From positions 1-39,468 of the forward strand of contig CAZXUI010000039.1 of assembly GCA_964643885.1 (NCBI GenBank): 39,468 nucleotides of DNA, read 5' to 3'. The translations under genes were made by a program, and so were the position numbers. Of this stretch, positions 7,328 to 15,665 are shown piece by piece (the stretch's first letter is position 1; every line of letters begins with the position of its first letter). The notes beneath the pieces were generated by a model. The model did no database searches. It saw only the letters and a program-made list of their open reading frames with translations, and had not been told where the DNA came from. Source of the stretch: CAADGL01 sp964643885. GTDB taxonomy: Bacteria; Planctomycetota; Phycisphaerae; UBA1845; Fen-1342.

Positions 7328-8166
7328 TGGGCGACACGCCGCATAGCCCGGACGACTTCTCCCGCCGAATCCGCGAGGCGCTGGGGAAAGTCGCGCAAAA
7401 GAGCCGAACCAGCTCTGGTGGGCCGGCGCTCGCCGACGCGCCGGACGCGTCGCCCGGCGCCGACCGGGTCGCGACCCCCGCCGACGTGCCGGCGGCGCGC
7501 CAGCCCGACCCGCCGCAGAACCACGGACCCGTCGGCACAGGCGAACACGTGGTCAAACAGGGCGAGTGCGTATCGAGCATCGCCAGCGCCAGCGGCCACT
7601 TCTGGGAGACGATCTGGAATGATGCCCAGAACGTCGAGCTGCGCGAGATCCGCCGCGATCCATACGTCCTGTTGCCCGGCGACCGCGTCCACGTTCCGCC
7701 TCTGCGGCGCAAAAGCGAGACCGGCCAGAGCGAAATGCGCCACCGCTTCCGCCGCAAGGGACAGCCGGAGATGCTGCGCATCCGCGTTCTGGCCGACGAC
7801 GAACCGCGCCGCAACGAGCCCTACGAGATCACCATCGACGGTCAGAAGCACGCCGGCGTGACCGACGCCGACGGAAAGCTCTCCTGTCCGATCGACGCGC
7901 GGGCCCGACGCGCGGTTCTGCGCGTCGGCGCCGACGACGTTGAGGAGTTCGTGTTCGAACTGGGCGAGCTCGACCCGATCGACGAGCTGTCGGGCGTTCA
8001 GGGGCGGCTGAGCAACCTCGGGTTCCACTGCTGGAATCGCGACGGAACCTGGAGCGAGGAAACGGAAGCGGCCATCCGCAAATTCCAGCACCGATACGGG
8101 CTCGACCAGACCGGCCGTCCGGATGAGCCAACCCGCGCCAAACTGAAGAGCGTATACGGCTGCTGA
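7327..8166 (+). CDS. VgrG-associated adaptor: LysM-like, TTR-like and peptidoglycan-binding domains
   Basis: 279 residues. ATG 7327 shares a base with the VgrG TGA; a GTG at 7312 is less likely. The N-terminal ~75 residues are disordered, rich in Pro/Ala/Asp. A LysM-like segment follows (HVVKQGECVSSIASASGHFW to YVLLPGDRVHVPP, about residues 78-125). Then comes a beta domain (MLRIRVLADDEPRRNEPYEI) resembling the VgrG tail. Last is a peptidoglycan-binding type 1 domain (VQGRLSNLGFHCW to AAIRKFQHRYGLDQTGRPDE, about 220-277). No signal peptide is visible, as expected for a protein loaded onto a cytoplasmic spike. Similar proteins often sit directly after vgrG in planctomycetes and myxobacteria. 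An adaptor or chaperone between spike and cargo, or a domain that engages the target cell wall, are both plausible. No catalytic motif for wall hydrolysis is visible. Confidence 0.85.
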   Translation: MGDTPHSPDDFSRRIREALGKVAQKSRTSSGGPALADAPDASPGADRVATPADVPAARQPDPPQNHGPVGTGEHVVKQGECVSSIASASGHFWETIWNDAQNVELREIRRDPYVLLPGDRVHVPPLRRKSETGQSEMRHRFRRKGQPEMLRIRVLADDEPRRNEPYEITIDGQKHAGVTDADGKLSCPIDARARRAVLRVGADDVEEFVFELGELDPIDELSGVQGRLSNLGFHCWNRDGTWSEETEAAIRKFQHRYGLDQTGRPDEPTRAKLKSVYGC

Positions 8167-8210
8167 AGGCGAACCGGCCCGAAGGGGCGAACGCAGGGAG
8201 TACCCAGGCG

Positions 8211-10475
8211 ATGTCCGGCAAGAGCGATCAGAAAGTCACCTCGCTGCGGATGCGGTTCGACGAGCCCGAGAGCGGCTCGTCCACGGACGTGGCCGCGCGG
8301 CGGCAGCAGAACACGGTCAACGTCTCGCGCTACAAGCACGCCCGGATCCTCTTCCCCGCGCTGGGCTTCCCGGCCATGATCGCGCCGGGCAGCGGCGCTT
8401 CCGGCAACGAGCGCGACCCCAGTCGCTGCCTGACTCTCCTGATCCTGTCGCGCCGGCCGCTCAGCAAGGCTGACGTCGCACGGCACCTGCGCTGGGTGCC
8501 GTGGAATCAGCGGCACACGCGCTGGCTGCCCGACGCCGAGCACGGCGGCACCAACGCGTTTCGCGAGGAGGAGATCGAGGTCCGCGGCAACATCCTCTCA
8601 GAGAGCCAGGGGCGTATGTTCCCGCGCTACTTCGGCCAGGACCGCCACACCCAGCTCTATACCGCCGCCGGCGACGACGAGGGTGACGGCGGGATGGGGC
8701 TGGGGTTATCGCGCGACGTGCGCCGCTTCTACTGGCGCCGCGGCATGCGGCACATGAACGAGGTTCGCATCTACGAAAGCGCCTGCACGCGCCTGCCGGA
8801 AGGGATGCTGAACCTGTTCTGGATCAACCCCAACAGGAGCGACGACGAGAACGACCGCAGCCAGGAGATGGATCTGCTGCTCGAGGAATTCGCCGTCTCG
8901 TCGCGCTTCGGCCACGACGGCATCCCGTCGATCGACAAGTTCGTCGGCAAGACGCGCGAGGGGCAGAAGCGCCGCTTCGTCCGCGAGTATGAGTATGAGT
9001 TCAACCGGCCGGAGTCCGGCGCGACGCGCGTCGAGGTGCTCCACCCCGTCTGGGTGACGCAGCCGCAGCCGCGCCTGCGAATCGGCCACCTGACCGATCT
9101 GCACGTCGACATCCGCCACGACAGCTACTATCGCAGGCTCAGCCCCGCCGCACGCAAGAAGTTCCACAACTGGAATCGCGTCTGCGAGAAACTCTACGCC
9201 GATGCCAAGAAGTCCTGCGACATTCTGCTGCTCACGGGCGACCTGATCGACTACGGCCGCGGGCACAATGGGTTCGGCGCGATCGGGAAGAACGAATCCT
9301 ATTGGCGCGATCGCAACTGGTTTCTGTTCTACACGTTCCTGGCGGGCGGCGGGAGCTACACGAAACCCACGTATACGATCCTCGGCAACCACGACTGGCG
9401 GATCAACCCCTACGCCGCCTTCGCGCCGGGAGCACCCAGCCCCGAATCCATGAAGCTCACCAAGGACGAGCTCCGACGGGCCCACGGCGACGGCGCCGAC
9501 CGCAAATGGTACGAAGAAGATGACACGAACTGGATCAGCGGCATGAAGGAGAAGCTGATCGACCGCGACGGCGAGCTGGACGTCGGCGGTACACCGCTCG
9601 AGACGACCGTCGATTCGGTCCTCTGGTACCTGCTGCTGATCAACCCCTTCCTCGATTTCACCAGCCGCCTGCCGGGGGAATACGAGCTGCTGATGCTCGA
9701 TTGGGGCGAGGATGAGGAGGTCGATCGCACCGTCGTCTCCCAGGGCGTCGACCTCGGCCGCACGCCGCTCATCCCGAACACCGAGGGCGGTCCCGTCGCC
9801 AAGAATTGTCTCAACAGCAACCAGGCCACGCTCCTCAAGCTCGTCGCCCGCCAGCCCGGAAAGGCCAAGATCGTCGGAATTCACGCTCCCCCGGTCGGAC
9901 CCTGGCCGCAGTGGCCGGACGATGAGATGCTCAGCGGCCGCGTCTCGTACGATCCGAAGAAGAAGAACCGCGGCACCGCGGGTGGCCGGGTGATTCAGCG
10001 GGAAGGGGACATCAATGACCCCGCCCGCTACCGCGAATGGGAAATCCATGACCACGAGATTTACGCGGTCGCCACGACGCACAACCCCGCCGGGCGCGAG
10101 GCCGACTACGGCTCGATCGGCGGATATCGCCGCTGGATGATCCGCAAGCTGCGGGCGGAGAAGTTCACGCTCGTTCTGGCCGGGCACATCCATCGGCCGA
10201 ACGTGCTTCAGCTCGAGGACTCGGGTATCCAGAACGGCCCCATCTACGTCAAGGGTGTTCGTCCATCCGATGCGGACAAGGCCCCGACGCCGCTTTTCGT
10301 CAATACCACGTCGGCCGGCCCGCTCGGCAGCACCTATCCGCGCCCGGGCGTGACGAAGCTCGCCGACTCCGGCTACACCGAGATCGTCGTGTCCAGTTCG
10401 GGCAAGATCGAATCCGTGGAGTTCATGACCGACAAGGGCAAGCTCCAGCCGCAGGACGCGCTGTCGATCTGGTGA
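8211..10475 (+). CDS. Large calcineurin-like metallophosphoesterase, candidate injected effector
   Basis: 754 residues. The dinuclear-metal phosphoesterase signature is complete: D-x-H in HLTDLHVD (~294-296), GD in LLTGDLIDYG (~343), GNHD in ILGNHDW (~392-395), a later His in GIHAPP (~562), and G-H-x-H in LAGHIHRPN (~658-661). Residues 1-290 form an extra region with WVPWNQRHTRWLP and AFREEEIEVRGNILSE that I do not recognise. A large insert lies between GNHD and the C-terminal motif. The substrate is unknown; the superfamily includes nucleases, phospholipases and nucleotide phosphatases. No signal peptide is seen. It lies 44 bases after the adaptor gene with AGGGAG ten bases before ATG 8211, so it is probably in the vgrG operon and delivered by it. 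No obvious immunity gene follows; the next 350 bases are gene-free and the next gene is convergent. Confidence 0.88.
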   Translation: MSGKSDQKVTSLRMRFDEPESGSSTDVAARRQQNTVNVSRYKHARILFPALGFPAMIAPGSGASGNERDPSRCLTLLILSRRPLSKADVARHLRWVPWNQRHTRWLPDAEHGGTNAFREEEIEVRGNILSESQGRMFPRYFGQDRHTQLYTAAGDDEGDGGMGLGLSRDVRRFYWRRGMRHMNEVRIYESACTRLPEGMLNLFWINPNRSDDENDRSQEMDLLLEEFAVSSRFGHDGIPSIDKFVGKTREGQKRRFVREYEYEFNRPESGATRVEVLHPVWVTQPQPRLRIGHLTDLHVDIRHDSYYRRLSPAARKKFHNWNRVCEKLYADAKKSCDILLLTGDLIDYGRGHNGFGAIGKNESYWRDRNWFLFYTFLAGGGSYTKPTYTILGNHDWRINPYAAFAPGAPSPESMKLTKDELRRAHGDGADRKWYEEDDTNWISGMKEKLIDRDGELDVGGTPLETTVDSVLWYLLLINPFLDFTSRLPGEYELLMLDWGEDEEVDRTVVSQGVDLGRTPLIPNTEGGPVAKNCLNSNQATLLKLVARQPGKAKIVGIHAPPVGPWPQWPDDEMLSGRVSYDPKKKNRGTAGGRVIQREGDINDPARYREWEIHDHEIYAVATTHNPAGREADYGSIGGYRRWMIRKLRAEKFTLVLAGHIHRPNVLQLEDSGIQNGPIYVKGVRPSDADKAPTPLFVNTTSAGPLGSTYPRPGVTKLADSGYTEIVVSSSGKIESVEFMTDKGKLQPQDALSIW

Positions 10476-10524
10476 ACGCGCCGTCCCGCAACGTTGCTCC
10501 GCGCCGCGACGGTGCGCGTGAGCC

Positions 10525-10718
10525 GAGCCGCGACCGTGAGGGAGCGGGCCGGGGGTGGCGCGCTGTCCGCGCAGCGCCGGATGACATCCACCTATCTCAG
10601 GCGCCTATGCGCGGAGGTGAGGTGTGCGCGTCTCGGCGCGTCCGCCCCGGACACGCAGTGTCCGGGTTGTCCGCGGGACAGGTTGCTGCGCCGGCGCGCT
10701 CCCTCACGGTCGCGGCTC
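10525..10718. repeat. Hairpin-rich spacer with 22-bp perfect inverted repeat (REP-like)
   Basis: Between the convergent phosphoesterase and WD40 genes (10476-10827) there is no convincing gene. Bases 10525-10546 (starting GAGCCGCGACCGTGAG) and 10697-10718 are exact reverse complements over 22 bases. Between them are a perfect 9-bp stem with a three-base loop (10646-10666, CCCGGACAC/GTGTCCGGG) and a 5-bp stem (TGTCC/GGACA, 10668-10680). This layout resembles an intergenic REP/BIME-type repeat or a small non-autonomous element. The hairpins may also help terminate both converging transcripts, although no T-run is present. Confidence 0.6.
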
Positions 10719-10827
10719 TGTTCCGCGTGAATCCGAGCGCGCGGGCGTCCCAACCGCGCGATCAGAGAATCCGTGCGCCGAATCGTGCCCGCGTGCCCGC
10801 AACGGCGCAGTTTGTGACTGACACCGC

Positions 10828-13113
10828 TCACCGCGCCGAACCCTGCCACACCGCCAGCAGCGCGCCGTACTCCTGCGCCAGCCGCTCCGCTTCACCCCGC
10901 GCCGCCGCCAGCGCCGCCTGCGACTCGGCCACTTTCGACTCGGCCGCCGCTAGCGCCGCCCGAGCCGCCTCCAGCCTGGCGGCCAGGGCTTCGATCCGCC
11001 CCGTCGCCGCGTCGCTGGTGCTCTTCTCCGCCGCGAGCCGCTCCTTCGCCGCCGCCAGCGCCTGCTCCTGCACCGGCATGACGCTCGCCGCCTGCTCCGC
11101 GGCCGCCCGCGCCTCGCCCAATGATTGCTCCAGCAGCGCCAGCGCCTGGCCGGCCGACGCCGCAGCCTGCGAGAGCGTCGCATTCTCGCCAGCGCCCGAC
11201 GCCAAAGCGCGCACCTGCTCGACGGCCGCCGCAAACCCGGCCACCTGTGCCTGCCGGTCCGCCACGACCTTCGCCGCGGCATCGCGGGCCGAGACGGCCT
11301 GTTCCAACGCCGCTGCGACCGCGCTCACTTCGCTCTCGATCGCCGCGAGGCGCGCCGGCGCCTCAGACAGTGCCGCCCGGGCCGCCTCGAGTTCCGCATT
11401 CGCCGCGGCCGCGGACTGCTGCACCTCGGCCAGCTCCGCAGCCGCCCGCTCGTGCTCCGCCTCGCGCGACGCAACCGCCGCCCGCGCCTGGTCCAGCCGG
11501 ATTCGCACGGTCGCCGCCTTCCACTTGGCCAGCTCCGCCGCCGCCCGCCCGTGATCAGCGGCCGCCGCGTCGAACGCCTGCTGCGCCGCGGCCAGCGCCG
11601 CACGGGCGGCGGAAAGCGCGCTCTCCGACGTGGCTGCCGTCTGCTCCGCGGCCGCGAGCGTCTGCTCGAGCGGCGGCGGATTCGTCCTCACGGCGGCGAT
11701 CTGCGACGCGCCGGCCGCGTCCCAGACGCGGAGCTCCCCCGTCAGGTCACCCGCGATGATGCGCTGCCCCGTTGCGTCGAACGTTGCGGCCAGTGCCAGA
11801 TCGCCGAAAGCCTCGAACGCCTGCTGCTGGGCACCGTTCTGGTCCCAGGTCTTGATGGTCCTGTCGCGCCCCGCGGTGACGAGCCGCCCGTCCCCCGCGA
11901 AGCGCACGCAGAGCACGCCGCCGCCGTGCGCCGCCCACGCCTTGACCAGCGTTCCGCCGTTCATCTCCCACAGCCGCACCTGCCCGTCCTCGCACGCCGT
12001 CGCGAGCACGTTCGAATCCGCGCGCCAGTCCAGCGAAGTAATCGCCGCGGGGTGCCCGTCCATCGCGTGCAGCGGCGCGTGCGAGTGCGCTTCCCAGACC
12101 ATCAGCCCGCCGTTGCGGTCGGCCGTCGCGAGCAGAATGCCGTCCGGGCTGTAGGCGAGCGCCGTGATCCACTCGGTGTGCTTCTCGTGCTTTTGCAGAA
12201 GTTCGCCGCTCTGTGCGTCGAAGACCTTGACGACGCGCGCCGGTCCGCCGAGCGCGATGCGCTGCTGCGATGGGCTGATGTCGGCGGCCAGCACCGTATC
12301 GAACTCCTCACCGACGGCGGTGATCAGCCGGCCGTCCCTGGCGTCGTAGATCAGACACCGGCCGGATCGCCCGCCCAGTCCGCCCGCCGCGAGCAGCAGC
12401 CGCCCGTTGCGGCTGAAGCGCAGCACGGCCGGCGCCCCCTGGTCCGCAGCACTCGCGGGCGGCACCGCGGCGTCGGTCGCGGGTTGATCCGAGAAGCGCA
12501 GCACGCCGAGCAGCTCGAGCGTCTGCGAGTGATACACGAGCGTCTGCTTCTGTCCGGCGACGGCCACGAGCGGCGAAGCGGGGTGGTGCGCCATCGCGAC
12601 GACAGCCCCCGGCCGCTCACTCGCGACCACCGGGCCAAGCGGCAATGCCACGGGTATGATGTCGACGGCCGCAACGCCGCTGGCCGGGTTCGCGCTGAGC
12701 GCCAGGTCGACCGCGGGCTTGCGGGCCGGCCGCGGCGCGCTGTCGGCTGTTTCGAGGCATCCGCCCTCGATCCACTTGCGGATCAGATCGAGTTCCGCAT
12801 CGGGCAGGCGGTCGCGGTTGGGCGGCATCTTCGGCTCGCGCGTATGGCTGACCGAGCCGAAGAGCGGGCTGCCGGCCGGGTCTCCCGGCATGAGCACGGC
12901 GCCGCCGCTGCTGCCGGCCATCGCGGTGACGTAGGAGCTGAGGTCCAGGCCGCCGACCATCAGGTCCGCATCGTGGCATTTCATGCAGTTGGCCGCGAAG
13001 ATCGGCCGGACGTGATCGACATAGGTGATCTTGTCGTCGGCGCGCAGCACCGCCGCGCAGATGACGAGAGCGATCACAGCCGGGCGGGCGCGCGCTGCAA
13101 GCGACGCCCGCAC
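10828..13113 (-). CDS. Planctomycete cytochrome-like (PSC) domain, WD40 repeats and long C-terminal coiled coil
   Basis: GTG 13113 gives a signal peptide (RASLAARARPAVIALVICA, cleavage near LRA-DD) and lies 11 bases after the upstream stop; about 761 residues. Residues ~28-120 form a cytochrome-like domain with ANCMKCH (43-47) and PKMPP (~94-98), where Met could be the distal haem ligand. WD40 repeats follow (~190-510), for example WITALAYSPDGILLATADR, ITSLDWRADSNVLATACEDG and GVLCVRFAGDGRLVTAGRDR. The last ~240 residues are Ala/Glu/Gln-rich heptads forming a long coiled coil with no enzyme motif. The product should be exported. PSC-WD40 proteins usually sit in operons with DUF1549/DUF1553 and DUF1501 genes, as here, and are thought to work in surface-associated redox or polymer-processing systems not yet defined. 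Last gene of a four-gene minus-strand operon. Confidence 0.9.
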   Translation of the reverse strand: MRASLAARARPAVIALVICAAVLRADDKITYVDHVRPIFAANCMKCHDADLMVGGLDLSSYVTAMAGSSGGAVLMPGDPAGSPLFGSVSHTREPKMPPNRDRLPDAELDLIRKWIEGGCLETADSAPRPARKPAVDLALSANPASGVAAVDIIPVALPLGPVVASERPGAVVAMAHHPASPLVAVAGQKQTLVYHSQTLELLGVLRFSDQPATDAAVPPASAADQGAPAVLRFSRNGRLLLAAGGLGGRSGRCLIYDARDGRLITAVGEEFDTVLAADISPSQQRIALGGPARVVKVFDAQSGELLQKHEKHTEWITALAYSPDGILLATADRNGGLMVWEAHSHAPLHAMDGHPAAITSLDWRADSNVLATACEDGQVRLWEMNGGTLVKAWAAHGGGVLCVRFAGDGRLVTAGRDRTIKTWDQNGAQQQAFEAFGDLALAATFDATGQRIIAGDLTGELRVWDAAGASQIAAVRTNPPPLEQTLAAAEQTAATSESALSAARAALAAAQQAFDAAAADHGRAAAELAKWKAATVRIRLDQARAAVASREAEHERAAAELAEVQQSAAAANAELEAARAALSEAPARLAAIESEVSAVAAALEQAVSARDAAAKVVADRQAQVAGFAAAVEQVRALASGAGENATLSQAAASAGQALALLEQSLGEARAAAEQAASVMPVQEQALAAAKERLAAEKSTSDAATGRIEALAARLEAARAALAAAESKVAESQAALAAARGEAERLAQEYGALLAVWQGSAR

Positions 13114-13124
13114 AGTTTCGCCCG

Positions 13125-15602
13125 CTAGTGATTGAACAGAAACTCCTTGCTGTTCAGTATGGCCCACAGCAAGTCCTCCAGGGCAGTGGCGACATCCTCC
13201 GATTCCGCGAGCAGCGCCGCCAGCCGCTGCGACTCCTCGGCGGTCGGCCGGCGGGAAAGACACGCGAGGTAGAGCTGCTCGACGATCTGTTCGGGCGAGC
13301 GGCCGGCCTCGAGCAGGTCGCGCACGACGCCGCCCTCCCTGATCTTGCGATGCACCGTCTCGCCGTTGATCAGGTGCAGCGCCTGCGAGAGGCTCGGCTC
13401 CATCACCACCTCGCAGGTGCAGACGGTCTCGCGCCTGGCCCGGCCGAAGGTGGTCAGGAAGTAGCTCGAGACGTTCCCGTCGGCGATCTGCACGGCCCGT
13501 GAGCCGAGCGGCAGTCCCTGAAACTTGTCCTTCGTACGGGTGACCTGGCTGATGCAGTCGAGCAGCGTCTCCGCACGGATGCGGCGGACGGTCTGCCGTG
13601 AGAAGTTGCGAGAATCTCCGGCGTTGCTCGCGTTCGGCCGGGTCGAGCGCTGGTAGGCCCGCGAAAGGCAGATGTCGTGGGCCAGGCGGCGGAAGTCGAA
13701 GTCGTACTCAATCAGCTTGTCCGCGAGCGCGTCGAGCAGCGCATCATTGGCCGGCGGATTGCTGACGCGGGCGTCGTCGACCGGCTCGACGATTCCCTGG
13801 CCGAAGAAGTGCGCCCAGACGAAATTGGCGACGTTGCGGGCGAACATGCGATTCTGGCCGGAGGTCAGCCACTCGGCCAGCACGTCACGGCGGTCGCGGC
13901 TGTGCACGTCCGGCTCCGGCCCGCCCAGAAACTTCGGCGGCATCACCCGGCCGTCGAGCGGGTGCTTCATCTCCCCGCTGCCGCTGTTGAAGACGACTGT
14001 TTCGCGCGGGTCTTCGCCCTGCTTGCGGCCGATCTGCGCGAAGAAGGCGGCGAAGCCGTAGTAGTCGTTCATCGTCCAGCGGTCGAAGGGGTGATTGTGG
14101 CACTGGGCGCATTGGATGCGCGCCCCGAGCAGTGCCTGAGCGACATTCTCCGTCAGTTTCAATGTGTCGCGCTCGAGCTGGTAGAAGTTCGTGGCCGGGC
14201 TGGTGAATGTGCCGCCCTCGGCCGCGATCAACTCGCGCACGATCTGGTTGAAGGGCTGGCCGCCCGCGATCCGCTCCTGCAGCCAGTTGTAATACAGCAG
14301 CGTCGCCTTGTAGCTGACTTCCTGGGTCGAGCGAAGCTGGAGCCGCTCGGCCGACTTCATGACCCAGATTTCGATGAACTCCTTGCGCGCCAGCAGCTCT
14401 TCGACGAGCTGATCGCGCTTGTTCGCGCTGGTGTCGGCCGCGAAACGCTCGCACTGCTCGACGGTCGGCAGCAGCCCGATGATGTCGACGTGGGCGCGGC
14501 GCAGGAAGGTCGCATCGTCGCAGACCTCGGACGGCTCGATCCGCAGCTTGCGGAGCTTGTCGTGGATCAGCTCATCGATATAGTTGCCGACCGCGGAAGA
14601 ATCGCCGGTCGCCGCCTCGACCGCGGCGGCGGGCCGCGGCGTCGCGCTGCCCCCGGGCGGCACGACGATCACCTGCGTGCCGACCGTGAACGCGTCGAAG
14701 CGGGCCATGATCAGCGCTTCGCCCGGCTGACCGGCCGTCACGACGCCGATCGCGCTCGCCGCCGCGCTCAGCTCGTTGCTGCTGATGAAGACGGCCAGCG
14801 GTGTGACGTCGCGATCGGTGCCGTCGGAATAGGTCGCACGCACGACGAGCCGCTGGGTCGCATCCGGCCCGGCCAGGACGATATCCTGCGGATAAACCTC
14901 CAGCCCCGTGACGCGCGGGGCGTCGGCCGGCTCGATCGCCGCCCCGGCCGCGAGCCACTCGCGCAGCACGTGGTAATGCCGCGAGTCGGCCGGAAAGCGC
15001 TGGCCGCCGGTGTGCGGCACGGCGCCCGTGGCCTTCAGCAGGACGAGGCTGTCGGCGGGAAGGGCCAGGTTGACGCGCCGGCCGGGCAGCTCGCGCGTCA
15101 GCGCGTGATAATCGCCCTCGGGGTCGTAGCCGAACAGCGACAGGTGAAAGCCGTCCTGTCCGCGGGCGGAGCCGTGGCAACTGCCGCTGTTGCAGCCGGC
15201 CTTTGAAAGCACCGGCATCACGTCGCGTCGAAAGCCGATCGGCTGTGTGGCGGACGCGTTGGAGATCGTCACCGGAACGTCGATCTGCTGACCTTCGATA
15301 CGGATCGAGATCAACGTCTGCCCGTCCGCGAGCGGCGCAATCGCATTCCCGTTCACGGCGGCGAGTGCGGGATGATGCAATTCGATCTGAACGGCGTCCG
15401 TCACGTCGCGCGTGACACCGTCGGGCTCGACCAGGCGGGCGATCAGCGAGTGTGCGTCGCGTGGGCCTTCGAGACGCAGTTCGCGCGGCGCCACTTCCAG
15501 GCGCGGCGCTGCGGAGCCGGAATCGGCTGCCGCGCTCGTGAATCCGCACGCGAGCGCGCTCAGCATCAGCACGCCTCGCACGGCGCGCACAACCTTTCGC
15601 AT
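13125..15602 (-). CDS. PSD1-type protein: DUF1549 and DUF1553 with haem-binding motifs and Ig-like domains
   Basis: ATG 15602 gives a signal peptide (MRKVVRAVRGVLMLSALACG, cleavage after about AAA); an earlier in-frame ATG at 15662 would add 20 residues. About 825 residues. Order: N-terminal Big2-like beta domain (~34-115), a cytochrome-like segment with the unusual CNSGSCH motif (C-x4-C-H, ~137-143), a second Big2-like domain (~250-330), then DUF1549 with a CAQCHNHPFDRWTMNDYYGF segment (canonical CxxCH), and DUF1553 (~560-825) with QVTRTKDKF, MEPSLSQALHLINGETV and LLWAILNSKEFLFNH, the family's usual C-terminal ending. These proteins are numerous and nearly exclusive to Planctomycetota and relatives. 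Their function is not established; a role in extracellular electron transfer or polysaccharide processing has been proposed. Tightly linked to the PSC-WD40 gene downstream. Confidence 0.93.
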   Translation of the reverse strand: MRKVVRAVRGVLMLSALACGFTSAAADSGSAAPRLEVAPRELRLEGPRDAHSLIARLVEPDGVTRDVTDAVQIELHHPALAAVNGNAIAPLADGQTLISIRIEGQQIDVPVTISNASATQPIGFRRDVMPVLSKAGCNSGSCHGSARGQDGFHLSLFGYDPEGDYHALTRELPGRRVNLALPADSLVLLKATGAVPHTGGQRFPADSRHYHVLREWLAAGAAIEPADAPRVTGLEVYPQDIVLAGPDATQRLVVRATYSDGTDRDVTPLAVFISSNELSAAASAIGVVTAGQPGEALIMARFDAFTVGTQVIVVPPGGSATPRPAAAVEAATGDSSAVGNYIDELIHDKLRKLRIEPSEVCDDATFLRRAHVDIIGLLPTVEQCERFAADTSANKRDQLVEELLARKEFIEIWVMKSAERLQLRSTQEVSYKATLLYYNWLQERIAGGQPFNQIVRELIAAEGGTFTSPATNFYQLERDTLKLTENVAQALLGARIQCAQCHNHPFDRWTMNDYYGFAAFFAQIGRKQGEDPRETVVFNSGSGEMKHPLDGRVMPPKFLGGPEPDVHSRDRRDVLAEWLTSGQNRMFARNVANFVWAHFFGQGIVEPVDDARVSNPPANDALLDALADKLIEYDFDFRRLAHDICLSRAYQRSTRPNASNAGDSRNFSRQTVRRIRAETLLDCISQVTRTKDKFQGLPLGSRAVQIADGNVSSYFLTTFGRARRETVCTCEVVMEPSLSQALHLINGETVHRKIREGGVVRDLLEAGRSPEQIVEQLYLACLSRRPTAEESQRLAALLAESEDVATALEDLLWAILNSKEFLFNH

Positions 15603-15665
15603 CCGAGGCCTACCCGTCGGCGGCCGCGTCACACCCGGTATTTCGTTACTCAGCGCGCGCATCTG

